Part shown: piece after piece, positions 23,444-32,109 of the stretch | How positions within the stretch are numbered: position 1 is the stretch's first letter | How the letters are laid out: the number at the start of each line of letters is the position of its first letter | NCBI GenBank assembly: GCA_015661395.1 | Contig: JACWML010000014.1 | Coordinates: 1 to 34,309 of the forward strand | Source: Methanomicrobia archaeon | Lineage (GTDB): Archaea > Halobacteriota > Bog-38 > Methanoflorentales > Methanoflorentaceae | DNA length: 34,309 bases | Direction of reading: 5' to 3' | The notes under the pieces: model-generated | Databases searched by the model: none | The model's input: only the letters and a program-made list of their open reading frames with translations | Told to the model about the DNA's origin: nothing | Position numbers and translations under genes: made by a program

Positions 23444-23662
23444 GGTCCACCGAAAAAGCCCTACGTATTTAGTTTTTCTGCTATGCCGCCAGGCAAGCTG
23501 TGCATTCGTTTGATTCACTCACAGGGGAATATGTATAACGCGGTCGCTAAGAGCGGTTACTTCGGCTACAAGGAAGGCGTTTTTGTCGCAAAGTGAAGAC
23601 GACGTGAAAGCACCCAAGCATGCCCGGCGCAGGTTCACTGGCGAGAGTCTGTAAGCGGTCAG

Positions 23663-24316
23663 TTATCCGCCCAGCGTGATATCCTGCTTACTATACCAAT
23701 CAAGCGCTGCGTAGAAGTGCTCCGGCTTGAAATCCGGCCAGTATGCATCGACGACGTAGATATCCGAATACACCGATTGCACTGGCAAAAATCCGCTTAG
23801 TCGCCGTCTACCACCCCAGCGAACGATCAAATCGATGCGTGAAACGTCATGCGATCGTATCATCTTTGTGACGTTTTCGCCTTCGAGTGTGACGTGGGGT
23901 TGGGCAAAGAGCGGATTCAAGTCCCACTGCCAGCCGTAATTGACCAAGAAGTTGACCTTAATTTTTCCTGAGCCAAATGTGGTTCTTTGTGTGTAGGGGA
24001 CGAGCTTTTTTGGGAACATCGGGGAGTCTGTGTCTCCGACGACAAGCAGGCTAGCGTCTTCGTGTTTGAGAATCTCGACGCCGTCGATGCACGCTTTTTG
24101 GAAGGCCTTTCTCTGCACTTGGGTTCTTTTCGTGTTATCTTGGGTGAAGCCGTAGCTCGTGACTTCCTGGACGCCGACGCTACTACATAGCCTGAGTACT
24201 TCTAATCCGGGGGGCAAGCCAGCTTCATACCCTGCCTCTTTGGGCAAACCTCGAGCTAGTGCCCACCGACGGTTCCCGTCAGGAATGATGCCTACGTGGC
24301 GTGGTATTCGGTTCAT
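23663..24316 (-). CDS. Short cis-prenyltransferase (undecaprenyl/polyprenyl diphosphate synthase family)
   Basis: Condenses isopentenyl diphosphate units into cis-polyprenyl diphosphate for lipid carriers of glycans. The N-terminal HVGIIPDGNRRWA holds the catalytic Asp13, and the C-terminal IDLIVRWGGRRRLSGFLPVQSVYSDIYVVDAYWPDF is the second family motif with the diphosphate-binding basic residues. At 217 residues it is shorter than the usual 240-260. The usual RTGGExRLSNF reads RWGGRRRLSGF, and the middle part is compressed. Many archaea have two cis-prenyltransferases; this could be the divergent one, with a shorter or different chain product. Confidence 0.82.
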   Translation of the reverse strand: MNRIPRHVGIIPDGNRRWALARGLPKEAGYEAGLPPGLEVLRLCSSVGVQEVTSYGFTQDNTKRTQVQRKAFQKACIDGVEILKHEDASLLVVGDTDSPMFPKKLVPYTQRTTFGSGKIKVNFLVNYGWQWDLNPLFAQPHVTLEGENVTKMIRSHDVSRIDLIVRWGGRRRLSGFLPVQSVYSDIYVVDAYWPDFKPEHFYAALDWYSKQDITLGG

Positions 24317-24471
24317 TTCTTAAAAAGGGGGTTCCTACAGGTTTTGAGTTTATCTAGCTCAAGGTTCATAATCTTTGTCCAGCTCTTTCGCCCTTCGCGG
24401 CGGTTTTTTGGGTTGCCACAGTGATTATCTCCGCGGGGCAATGGTTAAAGTTGAGAGCGCACTAACAACCA
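24317..24471. other. Divergent intergenic region with hairpins
   Basis: Between the cis-prenyltransferase and the DUF5788-like gene. It holds TTGAG/CTCAA around TTTATCTAG, and CGCC/GGCG followed by GTTTTTT at about 24390-24407, which has the form of a plus-strand terminator without an upstream gene. A short untranslated RNA is possible but unsupported. Confidence 0.25.
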
Positions 24472-24990
24472 ATGATACGGACTAGCGGAATAACGGCCAT
24501 GGACCCCCAAAAAAGCGCGAAGGAAACCCCTAACGTTACTGTGTGGGGCGTTCACTTAAAGGACGCCACTACTCTCACACGGAAGGAGCGAGAAGAACTC
24601 TTGTTTAAGCTGAACCGAATCTTCACGTTCGTTGGCACGGAAATACCAGAAGAGATCGAACTCGACGGAGAGGTCATTGCGCTCCACGAAGTCATGTGGC
24701 GTCTGATCAATAACAAAAGGGAGCTCACTCCTGAGGAATGCGCAGCCGTGCAGAGGCTTTGGGGCGCTATCGAGAGAAAAATACGACAAATCGAATCGAC
24801 AATCAGGAGTCAGGATATCGATGAGCGCGAAGCGCTTATGTTGTACGTGGAAGCTCAAGGTCTGATTCGTGCCGCCGTTGAACTGAGAGCTTTGGAGAAA
24901 GGCAAGCTCTTCAATTCTGCTCAAACCCCGTCGACAGACAGAAACGAAGCCCAAAAAAGGTGGCTCAGTTATTTAAAAAAGATCAGTTGA
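24472..24990 (+). CDS. DUF5788-like protein
   Basis: Soluble protein of 172 residues (163 from the second ATG at 24499, which may be the true start). The central part matches the pattern of a small haloarchaeal/methanogen family: LTRKEREELLFKLNRIF, then VGTEIPEEIELDGEVIALHE, then a helix ending RELTPEE, and a long coiled-coil-like segment with repeated Glu/Arg (IERKIRQIESTIRS) before EALMLYVEAQGLIRAAVELRAL. No catalytic motif is evident. Function is unknown. It is divergent from the cis-prenyltransferase gene. Confidence 0.6.
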   Translation: MIRTSGITAMDPQKSAKETPNVTVWGVHLKDATTLTRKEREELLFKLNRIFTFVGTEIPEEIELDGEVIALHEVMWRLINNKRELTPEECAAVQRLWGAIERKIRQIESTIRSQDIDEREALMLYVEAQGLIRAAVELRALEKGKLFNSAQTPSTDRNEAQKRWLSYLKKIS

Positions 24991-25078
24991 CCCGTGTTGG
25001 TGCGTAATTCGCTTCGACAGTCTCCTCGTTGCGAACGGTAGGGTAGACGCGCGCGCCGAGAGCTTATAACTTCTCGTC

Positions 25079-25291
25079 TCAGAAGCCGCTAAGCATCTCT
25101 TGGGCTATTTGGAGATTCGAAAGTAGATCGTCGCAGGAAGCTACTAAGGTTCGCAGTTTTTTCGTTTGCACTGTTATCTCCACTCTGTTTCCTGTCGCCT
25201 TCATTTTTATCTCTGGCGTATTATCAGGCTGAAGAGCTTCGACAATTGAGAGCGCCTGTGGATGTTCGTAAACGAGGATTGCGGTAATCAT
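25079..25291 (-). CDS. pcc1: KEOPS complex subunit Pcc1
   Basis: Small dimerising subunit of KEOPS, which makes the t6A base next to the anticodon of ANN-reading tRNAs. The ATG at 25291 gives 70 residues: MITAILVYEHPQALSIVEAL, PDN, IKMKATGNRVEITVQTK and a final helix with DDLLSNLQIAQEML, the usual Pcc1 beta-alpha layout. A longer frame runs upstream into the S15 gene but has no homology value. About 110 bases separate it from S15. In many euryarchaea a DHH-family phosphoesterase gene lies between the two; it is absent here. Kae1 and Bud32 of the same complex are encoded upstream in this block. Confidence 0.8.
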   Translation of the reverse strand: MITAILVYEHPQALSIVEALQPDNTPEIKMKATGNRVEITVQTKKLRTLVASCDDLLSNLQIAQEMLSGF

Positions 25292-25401
25292 GCGCGGCGG
25301 ATAAGAAGGAGCGGCTCGGTCCACTTCAGCCGCGAGTGTTAGCTTCGCAAAAATGTTGCGCAGCAACGCGCACTTTTTCGAGCGGTCAAAGAACCATCGT
25401 T

Positions 25402-25854
25402 CTATCGTGAGATCAGCATCTCGACGGTGTCGAGGCGGTACGACCACTCCTCAGGCAGCACGTCCCTGCTCTTGTAATAATTGACCAGCCTTCGAATCTT
25501 CGACTCTGTGAGTTGAAGAGCGCGTTTGTTGTGGAGGTCTTTCTTGTTCTCTTCAAGATGATCTCTGAGCTTCAGTGCTTTGGTGATGAGATTGAACAAG
25601 TCTTCAGGGAGGTCAGGGGCAACTCCATTGTCGCTAAGCACTTCAGTCAGACTCTTCTTGGTGACTGACTTGACGCTCGGTATCCCGTGCGTATCCCTCA
25701 GGACGATCCCAATTTGACTTGACGAAAGCCCGCTGTTCCGCAGCTCCACTATTAGCTTCTGAACCTCCTCAGACGTCATGGTAACGGGAACCGTACTCTC
25801 CAGTGGCCTAGTAGATCCCGACACTCCTTTCCTTCGTGCGTACATTCGCGCCAT
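25402..25854 (-). CDS. rps15: 30S ribosomal protein S15 (uS15)
   Basis: Small-subunit protein binding the central domain of 16S rRNA. Its 150 residues are the archaeal/eukaryal length: an N-terminal MARMYARRKGVSGSTRP extension, then the helical SSEEVQKLI-like part, GLSSSQIGIVLRDTHGIPSVK, and the core helices with HLEENKKDLHNKRALQLTESKIRRLVNYYKSR. The family is unmistakable. It follows the ITPase gene after about 67 bases. Confidence 0.95.
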   Translation of the reverse strand: MARMYARRKGVSGSTRPLESTVPVTMTSEEVQKLIVELRNSGLSSSQIGIVLRDTHGIPSVKSVTKKSLTEVLSDNGVAPDLPEDLFNLITKALKLRDHLEENKKDLHNKRALQLTESKIRRLVNYYKSRDVLPEEWSYRLDTVEMLISR

Positions 25855-25921
25855 TTAAGCTCCATTGTCCTATCAGAGACGGTCTAACCACGCGTTAGGT
25901 GTGCTATTCTATGATCCCCTC

Positions 25922-26461
25922 TTATATAATTGTTGATGCCCATTCCAAGAATAGTTCTGCGGCCTTGCTTCGGTGCGATAGTGCGTTCTTCTCGTCAACC
26001 GTCATCTCTGCGAACGTCCGGCCTTCATACTCGAAAATGGGATCGAATCCGAAGCCTCGATGGCCGCGTGAGCTCACTATGCGTCCCTCTACCCGTCCGT
26101 GGAACAGCTTGAAATCACGGTAATAGCTTCCAATAGCAGACTCGAACCGTGCCGGGCGCCCCTCTCCGATGAGCTTGACTACGCCGCTGTTCCCTATCGT
26201 TTTATGCACGTACGAGGAGTACGGCCCTGGGAACCCGTGGACGTCGTCAATGAACAAACCGGAATCTTCTATAATAAATGGACGAGGGAACTTCTCTTGG
26301 CAGTAGCTGAGTCCGTGTTGGACTACTTCCTCGAGCGTATCAGCTTGGAGCTCTGGGTAGCGTGCGTTGACCTGGACGATCTCCAGCCCGAACTCACGAG
26401 CCTTGGCTTGCAGCTCCGCGACCTTCCCGGGGTTTTGCGTGATGAAATTGAACGTTTTCAC
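25922..26461 (-). CDS. XTP/dITP diphosphatase (HAM1/RdgB family)
   Basis: House-cleaning enzyme hydrolysing deaminated purine nucleoside triphosphates to monophosphates. The GTG at 26461 overlaps the bud32 stop as GTGA and gives 179 residues starting VKTFNFITQNPGKVAEL with the substrate-binding TxNxxK. Then come EDSGLFIDDVHGFPGPYSSYV with catalytic Glu/Asp, GFGFDPIFEYEG, TFAEMTVDEKNALSHRSKA near the C-terminus; all are diagnostic. The longer frame upstream lies inside bud32 and is ignored. Confidence 0.93.
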   Translation of the reverse strand: MKTFNFITQNPGKVAELQAKAREFGLEIVQVNARYPELQADTLEEVVQHGLSYCQEKFPRPFIIEDSGLFIDDVHGFPGPYSSYVHKTIGNSGVVKLIGEGRPARFESAIGSYYRDFKLFHGRVEGRIVSSRGHRGFGFDPIFEYEGRTFAEMTVDEKNALSHRSKAAELFLEWASTII

Positions 26462-27045
26462 AAGTATCGACCTCGCTCTTTGATCTCGTTCACTTTTTCG
26501 AGGATCAGCGCTGCACCGGAGCAATTTCTCGCGTAACCGGAAAGAAATGCGTCCTTGAGTGCAGGGAACCTGTCGTCCGTTGCCTCGAGGGTTTGGAAAA
26601 AGACGTGAACGTCTACGCCCCGGGCCTCAAGACTCCGGTCGTAGGAGGAGAGGCCAAAATCTATTAGGTATACCCTTCCGGCGGAAAAAATCATGTTGCG
26701 GGTCGTTGGATCTCCGTGGACGATGCCTGCCGAGTGCAGCGCGCAAAGCACCGCGCCAACGTCTTCAGCGACTGCCTCGTTCATTACACTATGCACGGGC
26801 GGCCCATCTATCCGCTCCATGGTGATGGAAAAGCCGTTCACTGCCTCTATTATGGGCGTGGGTACCCCCGCTCGTCGCGCATCGGATTGTATCTTCGCCT
26901 CAAGTCGCGTGCGCTCTCTTCGCAGCTTCGTGTCAAGTTCAGCTATGCGGTAGTCCTTGGGAACGCGCTGCTTCACGACTGAATGGCCGCGAAGAGTGAC
27001 GACCGCTTCCGCTCCCGTAACCACCTCTAGTGCGTCTCGATCCAC
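26458..27045 (-). CDS. bud32: KEOPS kinase Bud32
   Basis: Atypical small kinase/ATPase of the KEOPS complex, 195 residues. The phosphate-anchoring region has GAEAVV then VVKQRVPKDYR. The catalytic loop is HGDPTTRNM with Asp112, and the DFG motif is IDFGLSS at 128-134, all as in Bud32/PRPK. In several archaea Bud32 is fused to Kae1; here it is separate but its start overlaps the kae1 stop by 19 bases, so they are translated together. The next gene overlaps its stop. Confidence 0.95.
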   Translation of the reverse strand: MDRDALEVVTGAEAVVTLRGHSVVKQRVPKDYRIAELDTKLRRERTRLEAKIQSDARRAGVPTPIIEAVNGFSITMERIDGPPVHSVMNEAVAEDVGAVLCALHSAGIVHGDPTTRNMIFSAGRVYLIDFGLSSYDRSLEARGVDVHVFFQTLEATDDRFPALKDAFLSGYARNCSGAALILEKVNEIKERGRYL

Positions 27046-28004
27046 AGCACCTCAACCTCGTCTGGCCTGAAGCTCGGGTTGGCGCCGGATGATGCAATAG
27101 GGGTTTGGATACCGTGTCTCAACATGAGCAGGCCCGTATACGCGATCATGGCGCCGTTGTCTTGCAAATACTCCGACTTGGGCGCGAAGAATCGCGCACC
27201 ACGCTGAGCGCACATTACCGAAAGCATCTCCTGGAGTCGCTTGTTAGCGCCGACGCCACCGGCCAAAAGCAGATCGGATTTGTCCATTTGTGATAGCGCT
27301 CGCTCGCTCACTTCAACGAGCATCGAGAAGGCAGTTTCTTGAAAGCTATAGCATATGTCCTCAAGTGAGGCTGATTTTAACGCCTCTGTGGCCGCGGTAA
27401 CGATCCCCGAAAACGAGAAGTCCATTCCCTTCACCACGTACGGCATAGGCAAGTAGTCTCGCGATTCTTGCGCGAGTCTCTCCACCTTAGGGCCGCCTGG
27501 GTGAGGCAAGCCGGCTGATCGAGCGAACTTGTCGAGACAGTTCCCTATGCCGATGTCTAATGTCTCTCCGAGAATGCGGTACCTTTGGTGCCGGTAGGAC
27601 AGCACCTGTGAGTTTGCTCCGCTCACGTACAGAACGATCGGATCCACGAGATTAGTTTTCCAGCGCCCCACTTCGATGTGTGCGATACAGTGATTGACCC
27701 CAACCAAAGGCACGCCAAGCCGCAGAGACAACGCTCTGGCAGCTGTGCCCACAATGCGTAAGCACGGTCCCAAACCAGGGCCTTGCGAAAAAGCGACGCC
27801 CTCGATTAAACGGGGGTCTGTCGAACTCAGGACTTGGCGAATGACGCCGGCAATGTTGTTCGCAACGTGTTGCGCCGCTTCTCTTGGATGTATTCCGCCT
27901 AAGGCAGGGATATACGCTGAACTCGCTTCACACAAAACCTCATCGTCGTCCACCAGGCTTGCGCTCAGGTTCCAAGCGGTCCCCTCGATGCCTAAGACTA
28001 TCAT
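27027..28004 (-). CDS. kae1: tRNA N6-threonylcarbamoyltransferase Kae1
   Basis: Catalytic ASKHA-fold subunit of KEOPS that transfers threonylcarbamoyl to A37 of tRNA. 325 residues. It begins MIVLGIEGTAWNLSASLV, metal-binding histidines are in HCIAHIEVG (His105, His109), and ATP-contacting segments are YVSGANSQV, DIGIGNCLDKFARSAGLPHPGGP, LLLAGGVGANKRL and YLQDNGAMIAYTG with the metal Asp. The length is normal. A 14-base gap separates it from S27ae. Confidence 0.97.
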   Translation of the reverse strand: MIVLGIEGTAWNLSASLVDDDEVLCEASSAYIPALGGIHPREAAQHVANNIAGVIRQVLSSTDPRLIEGVAFSQGPGLGPCLRIVGTAARALSLRLGVPLVGVNHCIAHIEVGRWKTNLVDPIVLYVSGANSQVLSYRHQRYRILGETLDIGIGNCLDKFARSAGLPHPGGPKVERLAQESRDYLPMPYVVKGMDFSFSGIVTAATEALKSASLEDICYSFQETAFSMLVEVSERALSQMDKSDLLLAGGVGANKRLQEMLSVMCAQRGARFFAPKSEYLQDNGAMIAYTGLLMLRHGIQTPIASSGANPSFRPDEVEVLWIETH

Positions 28005-28018
28005 TCACAAACGGGCGG

Positions 28019-28177
28019 TTACTTTTTAAATTGCGTGTACCCGCACTTGCCACACGAGAGCCTGTCTTTGTGCTCTGCCAAAAAGACCCCTTCGCCGCAG
28101 CGTGGACAATTCTGGCGCTTCCTCTGCACCTTGTCGTCGCTCACGTCATACAACTCGCTTGCCTTAATTTTCTTCAC
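28019..28177 (-). CDS. rps27ae: 30S ribosomal protein S27ae
   Basis: Zinc-ribbon ribosomal protein, 52 residues, too short for common ORF cut-offs. The GTG start at 28177 lies inside the end of S24e (frame-shifted overlap, 14 bases) with GGGGG before it. The sequence runs [13 protein letters not shown], then [30 protein letters not shown], with CPRC and CGKC as zinc ligands. Position between S24e and kae1 is the standard archaeal order. Confidence 0.93.
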   Translation of the reverse strand: MKKIKASELYDVSDDKVQRKRQNCPRCGEGVFLAEHKDRLSCGKCGYTQFKK

Positions 28178-28607
28178 CCCCTTGAGACGGTTTGGGGCTC
28201 GGCTCAGCGGTCGGCTCGGGGCTCGGTTCGGGAGTCGGCTCAGCGGTCGGCTCGGGGCTCGGCTCAGCGGTCGGCTCAGCGGTCGGCTCAGGGCTCGGTT
28301 CGGGAGTCGGCTCAGGGCTCGGTTCGGGAGTCGGCGGCGCGTTCCGCTTTAGGATGTGCTCTTGTTCTATTTGTCGGGCGGCTTCAGCTGATTCGTATAT
28401 CTTGACATATGCTGTAGTTTCTTTTTTGCCAAAAGCCGTTCGCATGTGGTCGATTATCACTCGCTCAGGTTCAATTTTAAAGTCGGCCGCAACTTGGTCC
28501 CTGACTTCTATCCGCGCCGGAGTAGCCGCCTCGTGTTGAATCCTGATTTGCAGCTGCTTTCGGTTGAGTAATTCGTTATTCTCTTCTTTGATAACTTCGA
28601 TCTGCAT
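28164..28607 (-). CDS. rps24e: 30S ribosomal protein S24e with Pro/Glu repeat tail
   Basis: Residues 1-90 are a normal archaeal S24e ([43 protein letters not shown]). The natural protein usually ends soon after. Here residues 93-140 are twelve units of four residues, [S/T][P/A][E/K]P, followed by SQGGEEN, making 147 residues. The tail is acidic, proline-rich and surely extended; it would project from the ribosome near S24e. The repeat is also visible in the DNA as an imperfect 12-base period. The S27ae start is inside its last codons. Confidence 0.93.
   Translation of the reverse strand: MQIEVIKEENNELLNRKQLQIRIQHEAATPARIEVRDQVAADFKIEPERVIIDHMRTAFGKKETTAYVKIYESAEAARQIEQEHILKRNAPPTPEPSPEPTPEPSPEPTAEPTAEPSPEPTAEPTPEPSPEPTAEPSPKPSQGGEEN
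28188..28331 (-). repeat. 12-base tandem repeat array in the S24e tail
   Basis: Twelve imperfect 12-base units coding for [ST][PA]EP tetrapeptides; on the plus strand GGCTCGG, GGCTCAG and GGTTCGG blocks alternate. Such an array can change copy number by slippage without shifting the frame. Confidence 0.85.
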
Positions 28608-28631
28608 GGTAGCTCCGTCGTTTGTTTATCG

Positions 28632-29141
28632 CTAATGTTGTTTCAATATCTCGCGCAAGAGGCGTCTCGCTTTCTCTTTTTTTTCGCGCGTTGTGACAAT
28701 GATAACCATGCCCTCGCTTGGCTGGCCGTAAACGACCGCTGTTCCTAAAGGAGCCTCAATAACTGCTGGGATTACCGCCAGATCCTCTTCGCCGTTGACG
28801 ACGATTCTCGTGCGTTGGGACCGCCCGATGTTCTTCATCGATCCGCTCACGGCGTTTTGAAGCTGCTGAGAGATGGAGCCCGGGGGGTTATCCACTTCAT
28901 AAATGGTGCGGGGTTCGGCGCTGATCGCATGGCAGATCTCGTCGGGCACCGTTGCCCTCATCGTGATGCCGTCAATGATGCACACGTCGGGTACAATCCC
29001 GGCTTGTACCACATTGTAGGTCGTTATGTCACCAACCGTGACAATTCTTTTAAAAGCTCTTAACTTTTCTGCACAATCTGCGTGCGAACAAAGATCACCG
29101 AACGGTTTCTGGAGCTCAGCTTTGAGCTTGTCGTTCAGCAT
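28632..29141 (-). CDS. GTP-dependent dephospho-CoA kinase (DUF359 family)
   Basis: Last step of archaeal coenzyme A synthesis, phosphorylating dephospho-CoA with GTP. 169 residues with the DUF359 motifs: VGDITTYNVVQAGIVPDVCIIDG near residue 40-60, an Asp-rich metal site, NPPGSIS, VNGEEDLAVIPAV and the final VVYGQPSEGMVIV. The family function was established for Thermococcus. Gene order with spt4 before and S24e after is common in euryarchaea; spacers are only 7 and 24 bases. Confidence 0.92.
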   Translation of the reverse strand: MLNDKLKAELQKPFGDLCSHADCAEKLRAFKRIVTVGDITTYNVVQAGIVPDVCIIDGITMRATVPDEICHAISAEPRTIYEVDNPPGSISQQLQNAVSGSMKNIGRSQRTRIVVNGEEDLAVIPAVIEAPLGTAVVYGQPSEGMVIIVTTREKKEKARRLLREILKQH

Positions 29142-29148
29142 GAGCTTC

Positions 29149-29334
29149 TTATCGAACTTTGAGCGCGTACTTTCCGGGCAAGTCGATGTTCATCCGCTTG
29201 GCGACTTCAGAGCGTTTCGGATCGATAATAATCAAGTATCCGCTCCAGTCTTTTCCAAGTGAGCTCGATCCGCACACGGGGCACACGAGTCCTTCGACAA
29301 ATCGATGGCAAGTCTTACACACTTGTTCCGGCAT
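29149..29334 (-). CDS. spt4: Transcription elongation factor Spt4 (RpoE'')
   Basis: Zinc-ribbon partner of Spt5 that clamps RNA polymerase, 61 residues. The ATG at 29334 lies inside the end of rpo7 (overlap 20 bases). CKTCH and CPVCG are the zinc ligands, and WSGYLIIIDPKRSEVAKRMNI is the characteristic end. The longer frame upstream is only rpo7 read in another frame. Confidence 0.95.
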   Translation of the reverse strand: MPEQVCKTCHRFVEGLVCPVCGSSSLGKDWSGYLIIIDPKRSEVAKRMNIDLPGKYALKVR

Positions 29335-29905
29335 TTTGCTCCTCCTCCTCTTTCTTGGCTTTTTCTCGCGCTTCAGCAAGCCATTCGACCTTGCCCAGAG
29401 CTGCTTGTCGCATCGTGAGGCCAATCTTGCTTTCTCGTGGCTCGCGTTCGTTCAAGCTTACTGCGACTACTCGAGCCCGCAGCATATCTCCTTCCGTAAT
29501 GGCCTTTCCGGTCTCTTTTCCGACCAGTCTCGCGTTCTTTTCGTCGTACGAAATGTAGTCGTCAGCTATTTGGCTCACGTGCAGCAAACCATCGAGCGGT
29601 CCCAGTCCCACGAAGGCACCAAATTCCACAATTTCGACGACTTTGCCTTCTAGTATCTCCTGAAGCTGTGGTTTGAAGGTGATTGCATTAAAAGTGACAT
29701 CGTAATAGATCGCTCCGTCTCCCGCGAGTATGCGCCCTTCGCCGATATCCAAAACGTCGGTAATGGCGATTATGGATCCGAGCATCTTGTCTATGCGACC
29801 TTCAAGCTTATCTCGCAAGAGATCTTTCACGACTTCTATCGTCTCTTCTCCTAGCCGTTCAGGCGGCAGCCTTACCGTGTCGATCAACTTCGCTTTTTTA
29901 TACAT
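29315..29905 (-). CDS. rpo7: RNA polymerase subunit Rpo7 (RpoE')
   Basis: Stalk subunit of archaeal RNA polymerase, 196 residues, pairs with Rpo4. It starts MYKKAKLIDTVRLPPERLG, has the tip domain (residues 1-80) and then an S1/OB domain with VVEIVEFGAFVGLGPLDGLLHVSQI. The tail KAKKEEEEQ is charged. It overlaps ppa by eight bases and spt4 by twenty. Confidence 0.96.
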   Translation of the reverse strand: MYKKAKLIDTVRLPPERLGEETIEVVKDLLRDKLEGRIDKMLGSIIAITDVLDIGEGRILAGDGAIYYDVTFNAITFKPQLQEILEGKVVEIVEFGAFVGLGPLDGLLHVSQIADDYISYDEKNARLVGKETGKAITEGDMLRARVVAVSLNEREPRESKIGLTMRQAALGKVEWLAEAREKAKKEEEEQNAGTSV

Positions 29906-30428
29906 CTATCACGCTCTTGAACAGATCCATCGAGTACTGTATCCGCTCCTTGGCGGCGTCTGCTCCTTCCCAGCCAATTACCGTTGTTTCCTTGCCTTCG
30001 AGCCGCTTGTACACTTCAAAAAAGTGTGCGACCTCCTTGAGGAAGTGACTTTGGACGTCATTAATGTCAGTATATTCAGCGTACTTCGGATCGTTGAGCG
30101 GCACACAAAGCACCTTGTCGTCTGCTTCCCCCGAATCGAGCATCTTAAGCAATGCTATTGGCCTCGCGTCAATGATGCAGCCAGGATAGGTTGGTTCATC
30201 CATAATGACGATCGCATCGAACGGATCGTCGTCATCATAATAGGTTCTGGGTATGAGGCCATATTCGCCCGGGTAGTGTAACGGAGAATACAACACGCGG
30301 TCGAGATGAATTGCGTTCCATTCTTTACTGTACTCGTACTTATTGCGGCTCCCTTTTGGAATCTCTACCACCACGAATATTTCTTCGGGTGGCTGGGGTC
30401 CGGTTTCGATGTCTTTCCACAGGTTCAT
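29898..30428 (-). CDS. ppa: Inorganic pyrophosphatase, family I
   Basis: Soluble Mg-dependent PPi hydrolase, 176 residues from the ATG at 30428 (a GTG one codon upstream is the alternative). Motifs: EIPKGSRNKYEY, YPGEYGLIPRTYYDDDDPFDAIV with the catalytic Asp cluster, DDKVLCVP and HFFEVYKRLEGKET. The start overlaps the PIN gene stop as TGATG. Confidence 0.96.
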   Translation of the reverse strand: MNLWKDIETGPQPPEEIFVVVEIPKGSRNKYEYSKEWNAIHLDRVLYSPLHYPGEYGLIPRTYYDDDDPFDAIVIMDEPTYPGCIIDARPIALLKMLDSGEADDKVLCVPLNDPKYAEYTDINDVQSHFLKEVAHFFEVYKRLEGKETTVIGWEGADAAKERIQYSMDLFKSVIDV

Positions 30429-30787
30429 CACATATCCACCTCTAAGTGCTTCTTGCTTCTCAGCTGCACGACGTGGATGCTGTGTTCCCGAAGCTCTCGC
30501 TTGAGAAGCTTGTCGTTCGTTACAACCGCCGCTTTGTATTTAAGCGCAGTGTTAAGGATTTGGTCATCGACGGTCGATCCATCCGCGGTTTCGATGATTT
30601 GGCATCTGTCTGAAAGGCGCAAAGCGACGCCTGCTCCTGCGGAGCCTTTCCTCATCAAAACACTCAGTTCTCGACGCACTGGTTCGATCGTGGCAGGCAC
30701 AAATCCGAGTCCGCGCAGTTCTTCAAACACGTCGATCTTGAATTGCCAGGGAATCAGAAGCGCATTGGTATCCAATATGGCGATCAT
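30428..30787 (-). CDS. PIN-domain protein
   Basis: 119 residues from the ATG at 30787, which overlaps the aIF2-gamma stop as ATGA. It is a PIN nuclease fold: first Asp in AILDTNALL, Glu in PVRRELSVL, Asp in [11 protein letters not shown] and the [12 protein letters not shown] strand-helix. The conserved acidic residues for metal binding are all present. Location between aIF2-gamma and ppa, with overlaps on both sides, is a widespread archaeal arrangement and points to a role linked with translation or rRNA processing rather than a toxin of a toxin-antitoxin pair. No antitoxin gene is present. Confidence 0.88.
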   Translation of the reverse strand: MIAILDTNALLIPWQFKIDVFEELRGLGFVPATIEPVRRELSVLMRKGSAGAGVALRLSDRCQIIETADGSTVDDQILNTALKYKAAVVTNDKLLKRELREHSIHVVQLRSKKHLEVDM

Positions 30788-32007
30788 TTGGCGAGCGTTC
30801 CCGCCCCAATAAGCCGCCATCGCGAGCCGATCCGTCTCGAAATAGCGATTCGAGACCCGATTTCTGCGCAGACGGGCCTCTTGAGGGCTACTTCGACGGC
30901 CGAATTCCGCGCGCTCGTGGCGACGCCAACGGTTGTGGCGGTGCCGACGCTTAACATGAGCGGCTCGCTCGTGTGTATCGAATCGACGTTGAGTTCATCG
31001 GAGCTCCCGACGACACGATCGAGAAGCTTGACATCCATCGTGAAGGCCTGCCACACGGGCGGCAGCGTTCCCGGCGTCCCGGCAATCTGCCCGACAAGGG
31101 AATCGCTTTTTACTAGGGAGGGGTCCAGTTTCGTTCCTACGCCGAGCAGCCCACCTGGCGTCGCAACCTTCAGTTTTTCTTTCTCAGAAACGATGCTCGA
31201 CACAGTCGTGGTAATGGGCACCCATTCTGTCTTGCCACCGACTTCGATGCTTCTTCCCGGTCGTATTTCCAGTTCGTCCTTAAGCTTGAGCTCCCCCTGA
31301 TTCAGCGTGCCGCCGATGACACCGCCGAGCAGCTTAGTGATATCAGCTCCGGGCTTATTGACGTCGAAAGAGCGCGCGATAAACATTTGCGCAGGCTTAG
31401 TCGCGTCGTGCGCCGTGCACGGTATCTCCTTCTCGATAAGCTCGATAAGCAAGTCAATATTCACCGATTGCTGGGCCGATATAGGCACAATTGGGGCGTG
31501 CTCTGCTACCGTCCCTTTCACAAACTCCTTTATCTGTTCATAATTCGCGAGCAGATCGTCGTGGGAGACAAGGTCAATCTTGTTTTGAACGATTATTACC
31601 TTTTTAATGCCGATGATGTCGAGCGCCATGAGGTGTTCTTTGGTCTGGGGTTGAGGGCACGGTTCGTTCGCCGCGATGACAAGTATTGCGCCGTCCATGA
31701 TCGCTGCACCCGACAACATAGTTGCCATCAACGTCTCGTGTCCAGGCGCGTCCACGAACGACACCGTGCGCAGCGTTTCTGCCTTCGAGCCGCACACTCC
31801 GCACACTTCTGAGACTGTGTACGCATCGGGCTCGGGACACTGCGGGCATTTCCTGAAGGTGACGTTGGCATATCCGAGTCTGATGGAAATGCCGCGCTTG
31901 ATTTCTTCGCTGTGCTGATCGGTCCATACGCCTGAAAGGGCGGATACCAGGGTCGTTTTGCCGTGGTCGACGTGTCCTACCATTCCTATGTTTACGCAAG
32001 CTTCCAA
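30784..32007 (-). CDS. Translation initiation factor 2 subunit gamma
   Basis: GTPase core of aIF2, bringing initiator Met-tRNA to the ribosome. The TTG at 32007 is chosen because GGAGGT ends seven bases before it and the protein then starts [20 protein letters not shown], as in the family (407 residues); the open frame continues 34 codons upstream without homology value. GHVDHGKT is G1, DAPGHE G3, NKID G4, SAQ G5. A zinc knuckle CPQC with CGVC follows G2, typical of archaeal gamma. Domains II and III continue through RSFDVNKPG and the C-terminal [16 protein letters not shown]. Confidence 0.95.
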   Translation of the reverse strand: MEACVNIGMVGHVDHGKTTLVSALSGVWTDQHSEEIKRGISIRLGYANVTFRKCPQCPEPDAYTVSEVCGVCGSKAETLRTVSFVDAPGHETLMATMLSGAAIMDGAILVIAANEPCPQPQTKEHLMALDIIGIKKVIIVQNKIDLVSHDDLLANYEQIKEFVKGTVAEHAPIVPISAQQSVNIDLLIELIEKEIPCTAHDATKPAQMFIARSFDVNKPGADITKLLGGVIGGTLNQGELKLKDELEIRPGRSIEVGGKTEWVPITTTVSSIVSEKEKLKVATPGGLLGVGTKLDPSLVKSDSLVGQIAGTPGTLPPVWQAFTMDVKLLDRVVGSSDELNVDSIHTSEPLMLSVGTATTVGVATSARNSAVEVALKRPVCAEIGSRIAISRRIGSRWRLIGAGTLAK

Positions 32008-32109
32008 GTTTGCTACCTCCGCCTGACGTGCGGTTGGGCTCTTAGTGACGCAGTCAGGTTGTTCGTGCTCTCGTCTTCGTCGCGACTCTGCCCAACTCGA
32101 TGTTCTCAA

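Noticed and set aside
28188-28331. CRISPR-like or non-coding repeat array
   Set aside because: The 12-base units are contiguous without spacers and keep the S24e frame open, so they are a coding tandem repeat.
30428-30787. VapC-type toxin of a toxin-antitoxin pair
   Set aside because: There is no antitoxin gene beside it, and it is embedded with start/stop overlaps between aIF2-gamma and pyrophosphatase, a housekeeping arrangement.
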